Shown here: in pieces, positions 1 through 9,278 of the stretch
How positions within the stretch are numbered: the stretch's first letter is position 1
Layout of the letters: every line of letters starts with the position of its first letter
Assembly (NCBI GenBank): GCA_902592445.1
Contig: CACJEN010000002.1
Span: 62,001-126,000, forward strand
Length of the DNA: 64,000 nt
Direction: 5' to 3'
Source of the DNA: an uncultured Pelagibacteraceae bacterium
GTDB taxonomy: Bacteria; Pseudomonadota; Alphaproteobacteria; Pelagibacterales; Pelagibacteraceae
Translations under genes and position numbers: made by a program
Notes under the pieces: generated by a model
Databases searched by the model: none
Seen by the model: the letters and a program-made list of their open reading frames with translations, nothing else
What the model was told of the DNA's origin: nothing

Positions 1-193
1 GGAGTCTTTAGTGAGAATTTTAAAACCTAAAGGAGTTATTACAGCGCAGGTTGGAAGCCAAGATAAAAAACCAAAACAGGTTGATAGTTGGTTAAATGTT
101 TTTAATGAAAATTTTGGAAATACACAACTTTCAAGAGTTTATATCCCAAGTTTTGATTGTGCTTGGAACTTTTCTTCATCAATAAATCATTAA
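1..193 (+). CDS. C-terminal fragment of a spermidine/spermine synthase-like (class I SAM methyltransferase fold) protein, truncated by window start
   Basis: Open frame from the window edge; 'LKPKGVITAQVGSQ...SRVYIPSF...AW' resembles the C-terminus of SpeE-type aminopropyltransferases. Confidence 0.5.
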   Translation, partial: ESLVRILKPKGVITAQVGSQDKKPKQVDSWLNVFNENFGNTQLSRVYIPSFDCAWNFSSSINH

Positions 194-252
194 TTTTTCT
201 TTTTAAATATCAATATTTGTGAAATAATAAATTTTATTATTTTGGAGGAAAA

Positions 253-1104
253 ATGAATAAATTTAAAACATTAGGATTAGGAATTTTAATTTCCTTTTTC
301 TTAACTATCTCTTCAAATGCAGACTCTATTAAAATTGGAACAGAAGGTGCTTACCCTCCTTGGAATTCTAAAGATGCTTCCGGAAACCTAATTGGTTTTG
401 AAGTTGAGCTTGCAAATGAACTATGCAAAATCATGAAAGCTGAGTGTACAATCGTCGAACAGGATTGGGATGGAATGATACCAGCTCTATTAATGAGAAA
501 ATTTGATGCGATCATGGCCGGTATGTCAATTACTGCAGAAAGACAAAAAACAATTACTTTTTCTCAAGGTTACGCTGATGAAGTTGCTTCTTTAGCAGTA
601 ATGAAAGGATCTGATCTTGAAGGAATGGATACGCCAGAAGGTATAAATTTATCTTTAGGTGGATCTGATGTTAAAAAAGCTCTTAAAACACTTACAGGTG
701 CATTAGCTGGTAAAACAGTTTGTGTACAAACAGCTACAATTCACCAAAACTTTTTAGATTCAGGTGATGTAGGAAGTGTAAATGTAAGAACTTACAAAAC
801 ACAAGACGAAGTTAATCTAGATCTAGCATCAGGAAGATGTGATGCTGCATTAGCAGCTGCTGTTGCTTTTACTGATTACGCTGATAAATCTGGTAAACCG
901 GTTGTTCTAGTTGGACCTACTTTTTCAGGTGGTGCATTTGGAAATGGAGTAGGTGTTGGAATTAGACAAGGCGGAGATGATGCTATCGGAAAAAGAGATG
1001 CTAAACTTCTAAAAGATTTCAACAAAGCAATTGATAAAGCAAGAAAACAAGGAATTATTAGCAAACTTGCTATTAAACACTTTGGTTTCGACGCTTCTAT
1101 GTAA
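253..1104 (+). CDS. ABC transporter substrate-binding protein, family 3 (polar/basic amino acid type)
   Basis: Signal peptide, 'IKIGTEGAYPPWNSKDASGNLIGFEVELANELC', 'MIPALLMRKFDAIMAGMSITAERQKTITFSQGY'; GGAGG RBS just upstream. Confidence 0.92.
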   Translation: MNKFKTLGLGILISFFLTISSNADSIKIGTEGAYPPWNSKDASGNLIGFEVELANELCKIMKAECTIVEQDWDGMIPALLMRKFDAIMAGMSITAERQKTITFSQGYADEVASLAVMKGSDLEGMDTPEGINLSLGGSDVKKALKTLTGALAGKTVCVQTATIHQNFLDSGDVGSVNVRTYKTQDEVNLDLASGRCDAALAAAVAFTDYADKSGKPVVLVGPTFSGGAFGNGVGVGIRQGGDDAIGKRDAKLLKDFNKAIDKARKQGIISKLAIKHFGFDASM

Positions 1105-1111
1105 ATATTTC

Positions 1112-1147
1112 AGATTTGGCGACTATATATTATAGTCGCCAAAATCT
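1112..1147 (+). promoter_or_regulatory. Strong intercistronic hairpin between SBP and permease genes
   Basis: AGATTTGGCGACTATA-TAT-TATAGTCGCC(A)AAATCT: about 16 bp stem with one bulge, 3-nt loop. Confidence 0.8.
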
Positions 1148-1840
1148 ATGGAACTTCTAGCATTTGGTAAAACTGGTTGGGGTGATGAGTTATTTTATGC
1201 AACCCTAATGACTTTAGCTGTTTCAATAACAGCTATGTTAATCGGATTTTTCTTCGCACTTATTTTTACTCCTTTAAAATTATCAAAACACAAATCACTA
1301 AATTTAATTGGTAATTTTTACACTACAGTTATTAGAGGTGTTCCAGAATTATTGGTAATTTATCTTTTCTTTTTTGGTGGAAGTGGAGCAATAATGTTTG
1401 TTGCTTCTATGTTTGGTTATTATGAATATATTGAAATTAACGCATTTATTACTGGTTCGTTTGCAATAGGTATTATTTCAGGTGCTTATTCAACTGAAGT
1501 TTTTAGAGGAGCCATACAATCAATAGACAAAGGTCAGTTTGAGGCTTCAAAAGTTTTGGGGATAAAAAAACATATTCAATTTTATAAAATTATCCTTCCT
1601 CAAATGTTAAGACTTGCAATCCCAAATCTAAGCAATGTTTGGCAAATTACATTAAAAGATACCTCTTTAATTTCAGTAACTGGGTTAGTTGAAATTATGA
1701 GACAATCATACATTGCAGCTGGATCAACAAGAGATCCTTTGTTTTTTTACTCATTTGCAGCAGTTCTGTATTTATTATTAACGTACTTGAGTATGAAACT
1801 AATAAATAAATTGGAAATTAAATACAGTAGAGGATTTTAA
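1148..1840 (+). CDS. Amino acid ABC transporter permease (HisQ/OccQ-like)
   Basis: Polytopic; 'YTTVIRGVPELLVIYLFFFG', 'GAYSTEVFRGAIQSIDKGQFEASKVLG' EAA loop. Confidence 0.9.
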   Translation: MELLAFGKTGWGDELFYATLMTLAVSITAMLIGFFFALIFTPLKLSKHKSLNLIGNFYTTVIRGVPELLVIYLFFFGGSGAIMFVASMFGYYEYIEINAFITGSFAIGIISGAYSTEVFRGAIQSIDKGQFEASKVLGIKKHIQFYKIILPQMLRLAIPNLSNVWQITLKDTSLISVTGLVEIMRQSYIAAGSTRDPLFFYSFAAVLYLLLTYLSMKLINKLEIKYSRGF

Positions 1841-2518
1841 ATGGATTTTGAATTGATGATTGGTAGCTTTCCTAAGTTATTAAGTGCAACTGTAATTACT
1901 CTGAAGCTTTTGTCATTATCCTTATTTTTTGGATTATTTATTGGTTTATTTTTTGCAATTTTAAGGATGAATAAAAATCCAATTGTAAATAAATTTGCAT
2001 ACGGATACTCCTACATTTTTAGAGGTACACCATTATTGGTTCAAATATTTATTATTTATTTTGGACTTGGACAAATCGAATACTTAAGATCTACTTTTTT
2101 ATGGGTGATACTTAAAGAACCATATTGGTGTGCAATAATTGCCTTTGCATTAAATACAGGTGCATACACATCAGAAATATTAAGATCAGCTTTTCAAACT
2201 ATTAAACCAGGATTAATAGAAGCTGGAAAAAGTCTTGGTATTCCTAACAAAGTAATTTTTTATAAAATCCAAATACCTATAGCGATTAAACAATCATTAC
2301 CTGCTTATGGAAATGAAATTATATTAATGCTTAAAGGAACATCACTTGCAAGTACAGTAACATTGATGGATCTAACAGGTGTTGCAAAATATATTATTTC
2401 AACAACTTTTAAACCAATAGAGGTATTCATAGTTGCCGGAGGTATATATTTATTTATGACCTTTTGCGTCCATAATTTAATAAAGTTTCTTGAAAAAAAA
2501 TACGGTTTTCAAACTTAG
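1841..2518 (+). CDS. Amino acid ABC transporter permease (HisM/OccM-like)
   Basis: 'YIFRGTPLLVQIFIIYFGLGQ', 'TGAYTSEILRSAFQTIKPGLIEAGKSLG'. Confidence 0.9.
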   Translation: MDFELMIGSFPKLLSATVITLKLLSLSLFFGLFIGLFFAILRMNKNPIVNKFAYGYSYIFRGTPLLVQIFIIYFGLGQIEYLRSTFLWVILKEPYWCAIIAFALNTGAYTSEILRSAFQTIKPGLIEAGKSLGIPNKVIFYKIQIPIAIKQSLPAYGNEIILMLKGTSLASTVTLMDLTGVAKYIISTTFKPIEVFIVAGGIYLFMTFCVHNLIKFLEKKYGFQT

Positions 2519-3825
2519 AATTTTAAATATATACGTTTGAAATAAAATCCTAAAGTAAGAGCTCTTAAAAATAAAAATATTGTAAAAGAAATCCATAAAC
2601 CAAGATTTCCAAAATTTTGGACTAAAAAATAAGAAGATAATAAATACAATATCACTGAAATTAACATTGCATCTCTGAGCTCTCTAGTTTGTGAGGCACC
2701 GATAAAGATCCCATCAAATTGATAACAAAATGAGGATATGAAAGGTAATAAAATCAGCCAAATTGAAAACTGATAACTAATATTTTTAACACTTTCTATA
2801 TCAGTCATAAAATTAATGAATGTGTCATTTACAAAAAAATAAATTAAAGAAATCACTGCTCCAGTAAATGAGCTCAATATAAATGAATTTTTGACCGTAT
2901 TTGAAAATAATTTTTTATTTTTTTTACCAATTGAAAATCCAATTATACCTTCAGTTGAAAAAGCATATGAGTCTAAAATAAATGCGGAGAGAAATATTAG
3001 GTTAATTAAAATTGTGTTAGCAGCTATATACTCTTCACCAATTTTACTACTTAGGTATGTAAACCAAAAGAAAGAAAAAGTTAATAAAATTGTTCTTAGA
3101 AATATATTTAAGTTTATTTCAATTAAACTTTTAATTTTAGAAATATTTAAAATTTCTTTAATACTTAAATTAATTTTTGTGTATTTTTTTAAGAAATGAA
3201 AACTATAAGTTAAAAATATAAGGGAGGTTGCAAAGGTAGCTAATAAAGTTCCATACGCAACACCTTTAATATTTAGATTATATTCTAATACCAATATTGT
3301 ACTTATTAAAATATTTAAAATTGATAAACTTCCAATAGCTAAACTTGATATTTTTGTTTTTTGTAATCCTATAAATAAACCAATTATAATATAAATAGTT
3401 AATTCAAATATTGATGAATAAATTCTAATATTAAAATAAACCTCGAAGTTTCTTTCAGTTTCTTTAGATAAATCAAAAAAAAATAAACATAAACTAAAAA
3501 TCTGTTTTTTAAAAATTATTAAAAATAATGATATTAAAATTACAAAGAATAAATTTCTAAAAATTAAATTTAAAATACTTTTATAATCTTCTTTTCCATG
3601 TGATTGACTTACAATCCCAACTGTTCCCATTCTTAAAAAACCAAAACTCCAAAAAATTAATGAAAAAAAACTTGTAGCTACACTTGTTGCAGCTAAAAAA
3701 CTTTTATTACCTGAATTTCCCATCAATGCTGTATCAACGATACCAACAAGTGGAATTGCAAGATTTGCAAAAAAAATAGGAATAGATAAACTTATTATAT
3801 ATTTAATTGACGACCTATCACTCAC
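2515..3825 (-). CDS. MATE family efflux transporter (DinF/NorM-like)
   Basis: About 12 TM segments; 'IPIFFANLAIPLVGIVDTALMG' N-terminal MATE signature. Confidence 0.85.
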   Translation of the reverse strand: MSDRSSIKYIISLSIPIFFANLAIPLVGIVDTALMGNSGNKSFLAATSVATSFFSLIFWSFGFLRMGTVGIVSQSHGKEDYKSILNLIFRNLFFVILISLFLIIFKKQIFSLCLFFFDLSKETERNFEVYFNIRIYSSIFELTIYIIIGLFIGLQKTKISSLAIGSLSILNILISTILVLEYNLNIKGVAYGTLLATFATSLIFLTYSFHFLKKYTKINLSIKEILNISKIKSLIEINLNIFLRTILLTFSFFWFTYLSSKIGEEYIAANTILINLIFLSAFILDSYAFSTEGIIGFSIGKKNKKLFSNTVKNSFILSSFTGAVISLIYFFVNDTFINFMTDIESVKNISYQFSIWLILLPFISSFCYQFDGIFIGASQTRELRDAMLISVILYLLSSYFLVQNFGNLGLWISFTIFLFLRALTLGFYFKRIYLKF

Positions 3826-3832
3826 TTAAATA

Positions 3833-4222
3833 TCAGTAACTTGTATATTCTTTAATTTCTTTTATTTTCGAGCCTGTGTGATTATTTATTTCCAATTTTA
3901 TTTTTGCCCTATCATCATTTAGAAAATGAATATCTCTAGATAATTTTATAAATTTTTGTCCAAAATCTGAATTTTTTTCACATAATCTTTTATCATCCTC
4001 TATCACCCAAAGCTTGCTATTTATTTCTTTAAGAGATTTAAACAAACTATCAAGTTTTTCATCAGATTTTACATTTTTATTAAATTGATCTTTAAGAACA
4101 TCATATTCATCATTTATAAATCTGAGTTTTTCTGGATCTTTAATTTTTTCTTTTTTAATTTCTAAAATTGAAATTTTGTCTAAAAGTTCGCCAACTGAGA
4201 CTTCAACTAGTATTTTATTCAT
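3833..4222 (-). CDS. DUF6165-like protein
   Basis: 'VEVSVGELLDKISILEIKKEKI' N-terminal pattern, 129 aa, next to a glycosyltransferase-9 gene. Confidence 0.65.
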   Translation of the reverse strand: MNKILVEVSVGELLDKISILEIKKEKIKDPEKLRFINDEYDVLKDQFNKNVKSDEKLDSLFKSLKEINSKLWVIEDDKRLCEKNSDFGQKFIKLSRDIHFLNDDRAKIKLEINNHTGSKIKEIKEYTSY

Positions 4223-4254
4223 AATTTTTTATACTGTGTTAAGTTGTTACAAAT

Positions 4255-5196
4255 ATGTCCAATATATTAATTATTAAACATGGCTCATTAGGCGATATAG
4301 CTCAAGCTAGTGGTGTAATTCAAGATATTTCTGAAAATCACAAAAAAGATGATGTATTTATTTTAACAACAAAACCTTATTTAGACTTACTTAAAAAAAA
4401 TCCATATATTAAAGAGCCTATTTTAGATAAGCGATTATCAAGATTTAATCTCTTTTACCTATATTCATTAATGAGAAGTTTAAAAAAGTATAATTTTTTA
4501 AAAATATATGATTTACAAAATTCAAATAGAACATCCTTCTATAAAAATATCCTTTTTAAAAATTCTAATAAAGATATTTGGTCATCGTCTTTAACAACTT
4601 TGCCAGAGGGTAAAACAAAAGAAGAATTTGATAAGCTTTCGGTTTTAGATCGTTTTGATCATCAAATTAGAACCTCTAATTTAATTTCAAAACATACTCT
4701 TTACCCTGATTTTTCATGGGCCTGTTCTGATATTACAAATCTTAAAAATAAATACAATTTGAATAAATATATTTTGCTTTTCCCATTTTGTTCACCACAC
4801 TTAACCATTAAAAGATGGCCATACTACAATGAACTTTCAAATAAAATTAAGAATGAATTTAAAGATAAATACAAGATAATAGTTGCACCTGGACCAGAAG
4901 AAATAAAAGAAGCTTCGAATATAAACGCTGAATGTATCTTGGATAATGGAAAATCTCTAAATATTTCTCAATTAGCATCACTAATAAAAGATAGTATATT
5001 TGTAATTGCAAATGATACTGGCCCTGCTCATATAACTGCCCACTTAGGTGTTAGAGGACTTGCATTATTTGGTCCACATAAACCTGCAAAACTTGTAAGT
5101 ATAGAAAGAGAAAAATTTAGAGCAATTCAAGTTGAAGATTTAAATAAATTATCCGCAGATAAGGTATTTGAGAGAATGTTGGGTTTATTAAATTAG
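4255..5196 (+). CDS. Glycosyltransferase family 9 (heptosyltransferase-like)
   Basis: 'ILIIKHGSLGDIAQASGVIQDI', 'FVIANDTGPAHITAHLGVRGLALFGPHKP'. Confidence 0.88.
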   Translation: MSNILIIKHGSLGDIAQASGVIQDISENHKKDDVFILTTKPYLDLLKKNPYIKEPILDKRLSRFNLFYLYSLMRSLKKYNFLKIYDLQNSNRTSFYKNILFKNSNKDIWSSSLTTLPEGKTKEEFDKLSVLDRFDHQIRTSNLISKHTLYPDFSWACSDITNLKNKYNLNKYILLFPFCSPHLTIKRWPYYNELSNKIKNEFKDKYKIIVAPGPEEIKEASNINAECILDNGKSLNISQLASLIKDSIFVIANDTGPAHITAHLGVRGLALFGPHKPAKLVSIEREKFRAIQVEDLNKLSADKVFERMLGLLN

Positions 5197-5205
5197 CCTA
5201 AAAAA

Positions 5206-5622
5206 TTAAGTGTAGATTTTATCTGCTAAACCATAACAAAGAATAGCACTTAAAATAGTTAATACTCCAGGTGCAATTACACCTTCAATTGATGTTTTAT
5301 CTGTATGACCTAATTTACTGATCTTAATTGCATAAATACCAATTAAGAATGCCATTAAATTTTGTACAAATATCAAATTAAAAAATCCCCAGGTATTTTC
5401 AACACCACCAGATCTTATAAACATAATATAAATAGCCATTAAAAATGATCCAAGAAAGAATGATCCAAAAAATCTTGTCATGATAGCCCCGGTTTTATCC
5501 ATTGCGTATTGATCTAAAAAAGATTGAGTAGCAAAAATACATCTATATGCGTAGAAAGCGTAACCTAGAAAATGAATAATGAATACAACGAGGTAAAATA
5601 TCCCGTTAAATTTATCTATCAT
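5206..5622 (-). CDS. Hypothetical membrane protein, about 4 TM
   Basis: 138-aa intact ORF with four hydrophobic segments filling the gap between neighbours; no family recognised. Confidence 0.6.
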   Translation of the reverse strand: MIDKFNGIFYLVVFIIHFLGYAFYAYRCIFATQSFLDQYAMDKTGAIMTRFFGSFFLGSFLMAIYIMFIRSGGVENTWGFFNLIFVQNLMAFLIGIYAIKISKLGHTDKTSIEGVIAPGVLTILSAILCYGLADKIYT

Positions 5623-5631
5623 ATTTTAAAC

Positions 5632-6714
5632 TTATAAGATTCGTTTATAGCTTTCAATAATCTTATCCCAATGAAAATTTTTAGAATTTTCATTAGCTGC
5701 TTTTCCATATTCAAAATATTTATTTTCTTTAAATATTTGATTTATACTTGAATAAATATCATCCAAATTATTACCATCACATATTAAACCAGTTTTTTCA
5801 TGTATAATTGCATCTGAAGCACCACCATCTTTTCCTCCAATTGAAGGAATTCCATATTGAGCTGCTTCTACATAGGCTATGCCAAATCCTTCGACTGATT
5901 TTTTGTAAATAATAGATGGCATTATAAATACATTAGATTTTGAAATTAATGCATTTTTAAAGTTACTAGGAATATCTTTTAAAAATTTTACTTGATCCTC
6001 TAATTTTAGCTCAATTACAAGTTTTTTTAAATTTTCTTCTTCATCACCATAACCTATACATATGTAGACAATATCTGGATAAACTTCTTTTAGATTTCTG
6101 ATAGCCATTATTACTTTTTCGTGATTTTTTCGTTTATCATATCTTGAAACAGTAATAAGTCTTTGTTTTTTACCCTTAAATATTTCATCAGCTTTTTTTA
6201 AATCTTTGATTGGTATTTCCTTTACAGGATCAACACCTGGATTAATCACTAAAATTCTGTGTTCTTCAACGCCAAGATTGATAGCGAGATCTTTTGTAAA
6301 ATTAGAATTTGCTATTACATGATCTACATTATTTAATACATTTAATACTTTTGTATTTAATCTTGAGCCTTTTGGATGATTAATTTCTTTAGAATGTATT
6401 AAACATATCTTTTTTTTATTGGTTTGAATTAGTTCCAAACTCTTCCAATGATCTGCAATTAGACATTGAACATTATTATTTTGTCTTAAATATTCATTTA
6501 TTAAATATGATTTCCGATATTTTCTAAATAACTTAACACCACTCACTCTTTCAATTGAAAAAGAAACTGAATTGTCAAACTTTTCAAAACCATCTGTATG
6601 ATCTGCAAAAACTTTTATCAGAAAAAATTTAGATAAAGATCTAGCTAAACCCCACATTAAATTTTGCATTCCACCAACATCAGGTGGAAAAGTTCTCGTT
6701 ATTATTAAATGCAT
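5632..6714 (-). CDS. Glycosyltransferase family 4
   Basis: 'RTFPPDVGGMQNLMWGLARSLSK', 'VSRYDKRKNHEKVIMAIRNL', 'EGFGIAYVEAAQYGIPSIGGKDGGASDAI'. Confidence 0.88.
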   Translation of the reverse strand: MHLIITRTFPPDVGGMQNLMWGLARSLSKFFLIKVFADHTDGFEKFDNSVSFSIERVSGVKLFRKYRKSYLINEYLRQNNNVQCLIADHWKSLELIQTNKKKICLIHSKEINHPKGSRLNTKVLNVLNNVDHVIANSNFTKDLAINLGVEEHRILVINPGVDPVKEIPIKDLKKADEIFKGKKQRLITVSRYDKRKNHEKVIMAIRNLKEVYPDIVYICIGYGDEEENLKKLVIELKLEDQVKFLKDIPSNFKNALISKSNVFIMPSIIYKKSVEGFGIAYVEAAQYGIPSIGGKDGGASDAIIHEKTGLICDGNNLDDIYSSINQIFKENKYFEYGKAANENSKNFHWDKIIESYKRIL

Positions 6715-7271
6715 TAATTATTCAACCACTTAATATTACAACCCATGCTAGGTATTTGATCTTTGGGACCATTTCCTGTTTCAGATATTTGTTTCATTGC
6801 TATATACAAATCACTCTCTCCAGATCTTACAGGTTTGAGTTCTTTTAACTCTCTTATTCTTCCTCTGTATTGAAGTTCTAAATTTTTGTTATAACCAAAA
6901 AAATCAGGAGTACACACAGCTTCATATTTTTTTGCAACATTTTGCGTATCATCGATTAAATATGGAAAACTAAACTTGTATTTTTTTGCAAATATAATCA
7001 TATTTTCAAATGAGTCATCAGGATAATTGATTTGATCATTGGAGCATATTGCAACCGATTTAATTCCAAAATTTTCAAGTTTTTTGCAATCCTCAGCAAT
7101 ATCTTTGATTACTGCCTTTACATACGGGCAATGATTACAAATAAACATAATGAGAGTTCCTTTCTCACCTTTTATTTCATTTAAAGAAACAATTTTGTTT
7201 TCCGTTGATTTTAGACGAAAGTCGTCAGCTTTTTTTCCAAAATCACATATTGGAGTTTTTGTAAGAGACAT
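6714..7271 (-). CDS. Thioredoxin/redoxin-family protein
   Basis: 'LIMFICNHCPYVKAVIKDI' CxxC redox motif in a redoxin context. Confidence 0.85.
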   Translation of the reverse strand: MSLTKTPICDFGKKADDFRLKSTENKIVSLNEIKGEKGTLIMFICNHCPYVKAVIKDIAEDCKKLENFGIKSVAICSNDQINYPDDSFENMIIFAKKYKFSFPYLIDDTQNVAKKYEAVCTPDFFGYNKNLELQYRGRIRELKELKPVRSGESDLYIAMKQISETGNGPKDQIPSMGCNIKWLNN

Positions 7272-7288
7272 ATAATATTATATAAATT

Positions 7289-7801
7289 ATGTTTTACGAT
7301 TTGGAAGATAAAAAACCAAAAAACTCTGGCGAAAATTGGGTTGCGCCTAATGCAGTGGTTATTGGAGATGTTACTTTAGAAAAAAATAGCAGTGTGTGGT
7401 TCAATGCTACTTTAAGAGGAGATATAGAAAATATCTTGATAGGAGAGGGATCTAATGTTCAAGATGGAAGTGTTTTGCATACTGATCCAGGTTATCCACT
7501 TAAAATTGGAAAAAATGTAACTATTGGACATTTGGTTATGCTTCATGGATGTACGATAGGTGACAATAGCTTAATTGGAATTGGTGCTGTTATTCTTAAT
7601 AATGCGAAAATTGGAAAAAATTGCATCATAGGATCCAAAGCTTTAATAACTGAAAACAAAGAAATTCCAGACAACTCTTTAGTAATGGGATCACCTGGAA
7701 AAGTCGTAAGACAAGTTTCACCAGAAGAAGCAAAATTAATTACAAAAAACGCAGAAAGATATCAGGATAATTGGAGGAGATATTCTAAATCGATTTTTTA
7801 A
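7289..7801 (+). CDS. Gamma-carbonic anhydrase-like hexapeptide-repeat protein
   Basis: Left-handed beta-helix hexapeptides; '[25 protein letters not shown]', '[22 protein letters not shown]' with expected His residues. Confidence 0.88.
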   Translation: MFYDLEDKKPKNSGENWVAPNAVVIGDVTLEKNSSVWFNATLRGDIENILIGEGSNVQDGSVLHTDPGYPLKIGKNVTIGHLVMLHGCTIGDNSLIGIGAVILNNAKIGKNCIIGSKALITENKEIPDNSLVMGSPGKVVRQVSPEEAKLITKNAERYQDNWRRYSKSIF

Positions 7802-8397
7802 GGAACTAACCAAGAATTTTTATTTGTTTTGAAATCAAATTTAGCTCGTCTATGACCTTTTGCAGCAAGATATAGCCATTCTATTGATTTAATATTACAT
7901 TTGACAACAGTAAAATTTTTATAACCTTCCTCACTTTGTTCCATTGTATAATCAAAATCTTCTAACTTAGAAATCATACCTGAAGTAGGGTTTTCGGATA
8001 CAGTTCCAGGAGGACTATCAGTTAAATAACATCTTCTACTAATGTGTTGAGTTTTCTTCCACGATGCTTCTGTCACAGAATTTTGATTATTTATTTCACA
8101 TTCAACTTTTACTCTTAATTGTATTTTTTCTTCTTTATCATAGAAAAGTAACGAGGCTTTATTATTGTTTTTAAGTATATCTACTTTTGGTGACCTTAGA
8201 TCAGTATGAAATTGCAATAAATTGTTTTCTCTGTCAGACTTCCTTAAAACAACTATTCTTCCCTCAATATCGTCTTTGTGTGCACACATAAAAACTGGAA
8301 TTCTAAAAGGTGAACTTCTATTGGTTACTGCATCTTCAAGCATAGACCAGTACTTATTTTGTATTTCTGCTAAGTCTTCATAGTATGCTGGTTGCAT
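7798..8397 (-). CDS. Pyridoxamine 5'-phosphate oxidase-family flavoprotein
   Basis: '[30 protein letters not shown]' split-barrel FMN-binding pattern; C-terminal 'RRAKFDF'. Confidence 0.78.
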   Translation of the reverse strand: MQPAYYEDLAEIQNKYWSMLEDAVTNRSSPFRIPVFMCAHKDDIEGRIVVLRKSDRENNLLQFHTDLRSPKVDILKNNNKASLLFYDKEEKIQLRVKVECEINNQNSVTEASWKKTQHISRRCYLTDSPPGTVSENPTSGMISKLEDFDYTMEQSEEGYKNFTVVKCNIKSIEWLYLAAKGHRRAKFDFKTNKNSWLVP

Positions 8398-8400
8398 ACT

Positions 8401-9270
8401 TTATTTTCTAAATCTTTTTATTAAACTAGAAGTGTCCCAACGATTTCCGCCCATTTCCTGAACATCTCCATAATATTTATCTACTAACTCTGTTACAGGT
8501 AATAAGGAACCATTATTTTTAGCTTCTTCCATTGCAATTTTTAGATCTTTTCTCATCCAGTCGACAGCAAAACCAAAGTCAAATTTATCATCAATCATAG
8601 TTTTATATCTATTCTCCATTTGCCACGATTGAGCTGCACCTTTTGAAATAACTTCAATTACATCTTCCATATTTAAACCAGCTTTCATCCCGAAATTTAT
8701 ACCTTCAGATAATCCTTGCACTAAACCTGCTATACAAATTTGATTAACCATTTTAGCAAGTTGACCAGATCCAGCTTTACCAAGTAGCTTCATTTTTTTA
8801 CTGTAGCAATCAATTTTGTCTTCAGCTTTTTCAAAATCAGATTGATCACCACCGATCATAACAGTGAGCGCACCATTCTCTGCGCCAGCCTGACCTCCTG
8901 AAACAGGTGCATCTAAAGCACCGAAATTATTTTTTTTTGCATAATTATAAATTTCTCTTGCAATTGTCGCGGAGGCAGTAGTGTTATCAATATAAACAGA
9001 TCCTTCTTTTATTGTTTGAAATATACCGTTATCACCAAAGGTCACTTCTCTTAAATCATTGTCATTCCCAACACAGGTAAAAATAAATTCTGCATCCTTT
9101 GCAGCTTCAGCTGGAGTTTCAGCCATTTTACCTTTGTAATCTTTAATCCATTTTTCTGCTTTTGATTTAGTTCTATTAAAAACAGTTACATTATGACCAC
9201 CTTTTGATATATAACCTGCCATCGGATAACCCATGACACCCAGACCAATAAAAGCAACATTACACGTCAT
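8401..9270 (-). CDS. NAD(P)-dependent beta-hydroxyacid dehydrogenase (3-hydroxyisobutyrate dehydrogenase / tartronate-semialdehyde reductase family)
   Basis: 'VAFIGLGVMGYPMAGYI' Rossmann, 'DAPVSGGQAGAENGALTVMIGG', 'GSGQLAKMVNQI'. Confidence 0.92.
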   Translation of the reverse strand: MTCNVAFIGLGVMGYPMAGYISKGGHNVTVFNRTKSKAEKWIKDYKGKMAETPAEAAKDAEFIFTCVGNDNDLREVTFGDNGIFQTIKEGSVYIDNTTASATIAREIYNYAKKNNFGALDAPVSGGQAGAENGALTVMIGGDQSDFEKAEDKIDCYSKKMKLLGKAGSGQLAKMVNQICIAGLVQGLSEGINFGMKAGLNMEDVIEVISKGAAQSWQMENRYKTMIDDKFDFGFAVDWMRKDLKIAMEEAKNNGSLLPVTELVDKYYGDVQEMGGNRWDTSSLIKRFRK

Positions 9271-9278
9271 AATTTTCT

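Noticed and set aside
2891-3199. 102-aa plus-strand ORF inside the MATE gene
   Set aside because: Antisense to a clear MATE transporter; no start context or domain.
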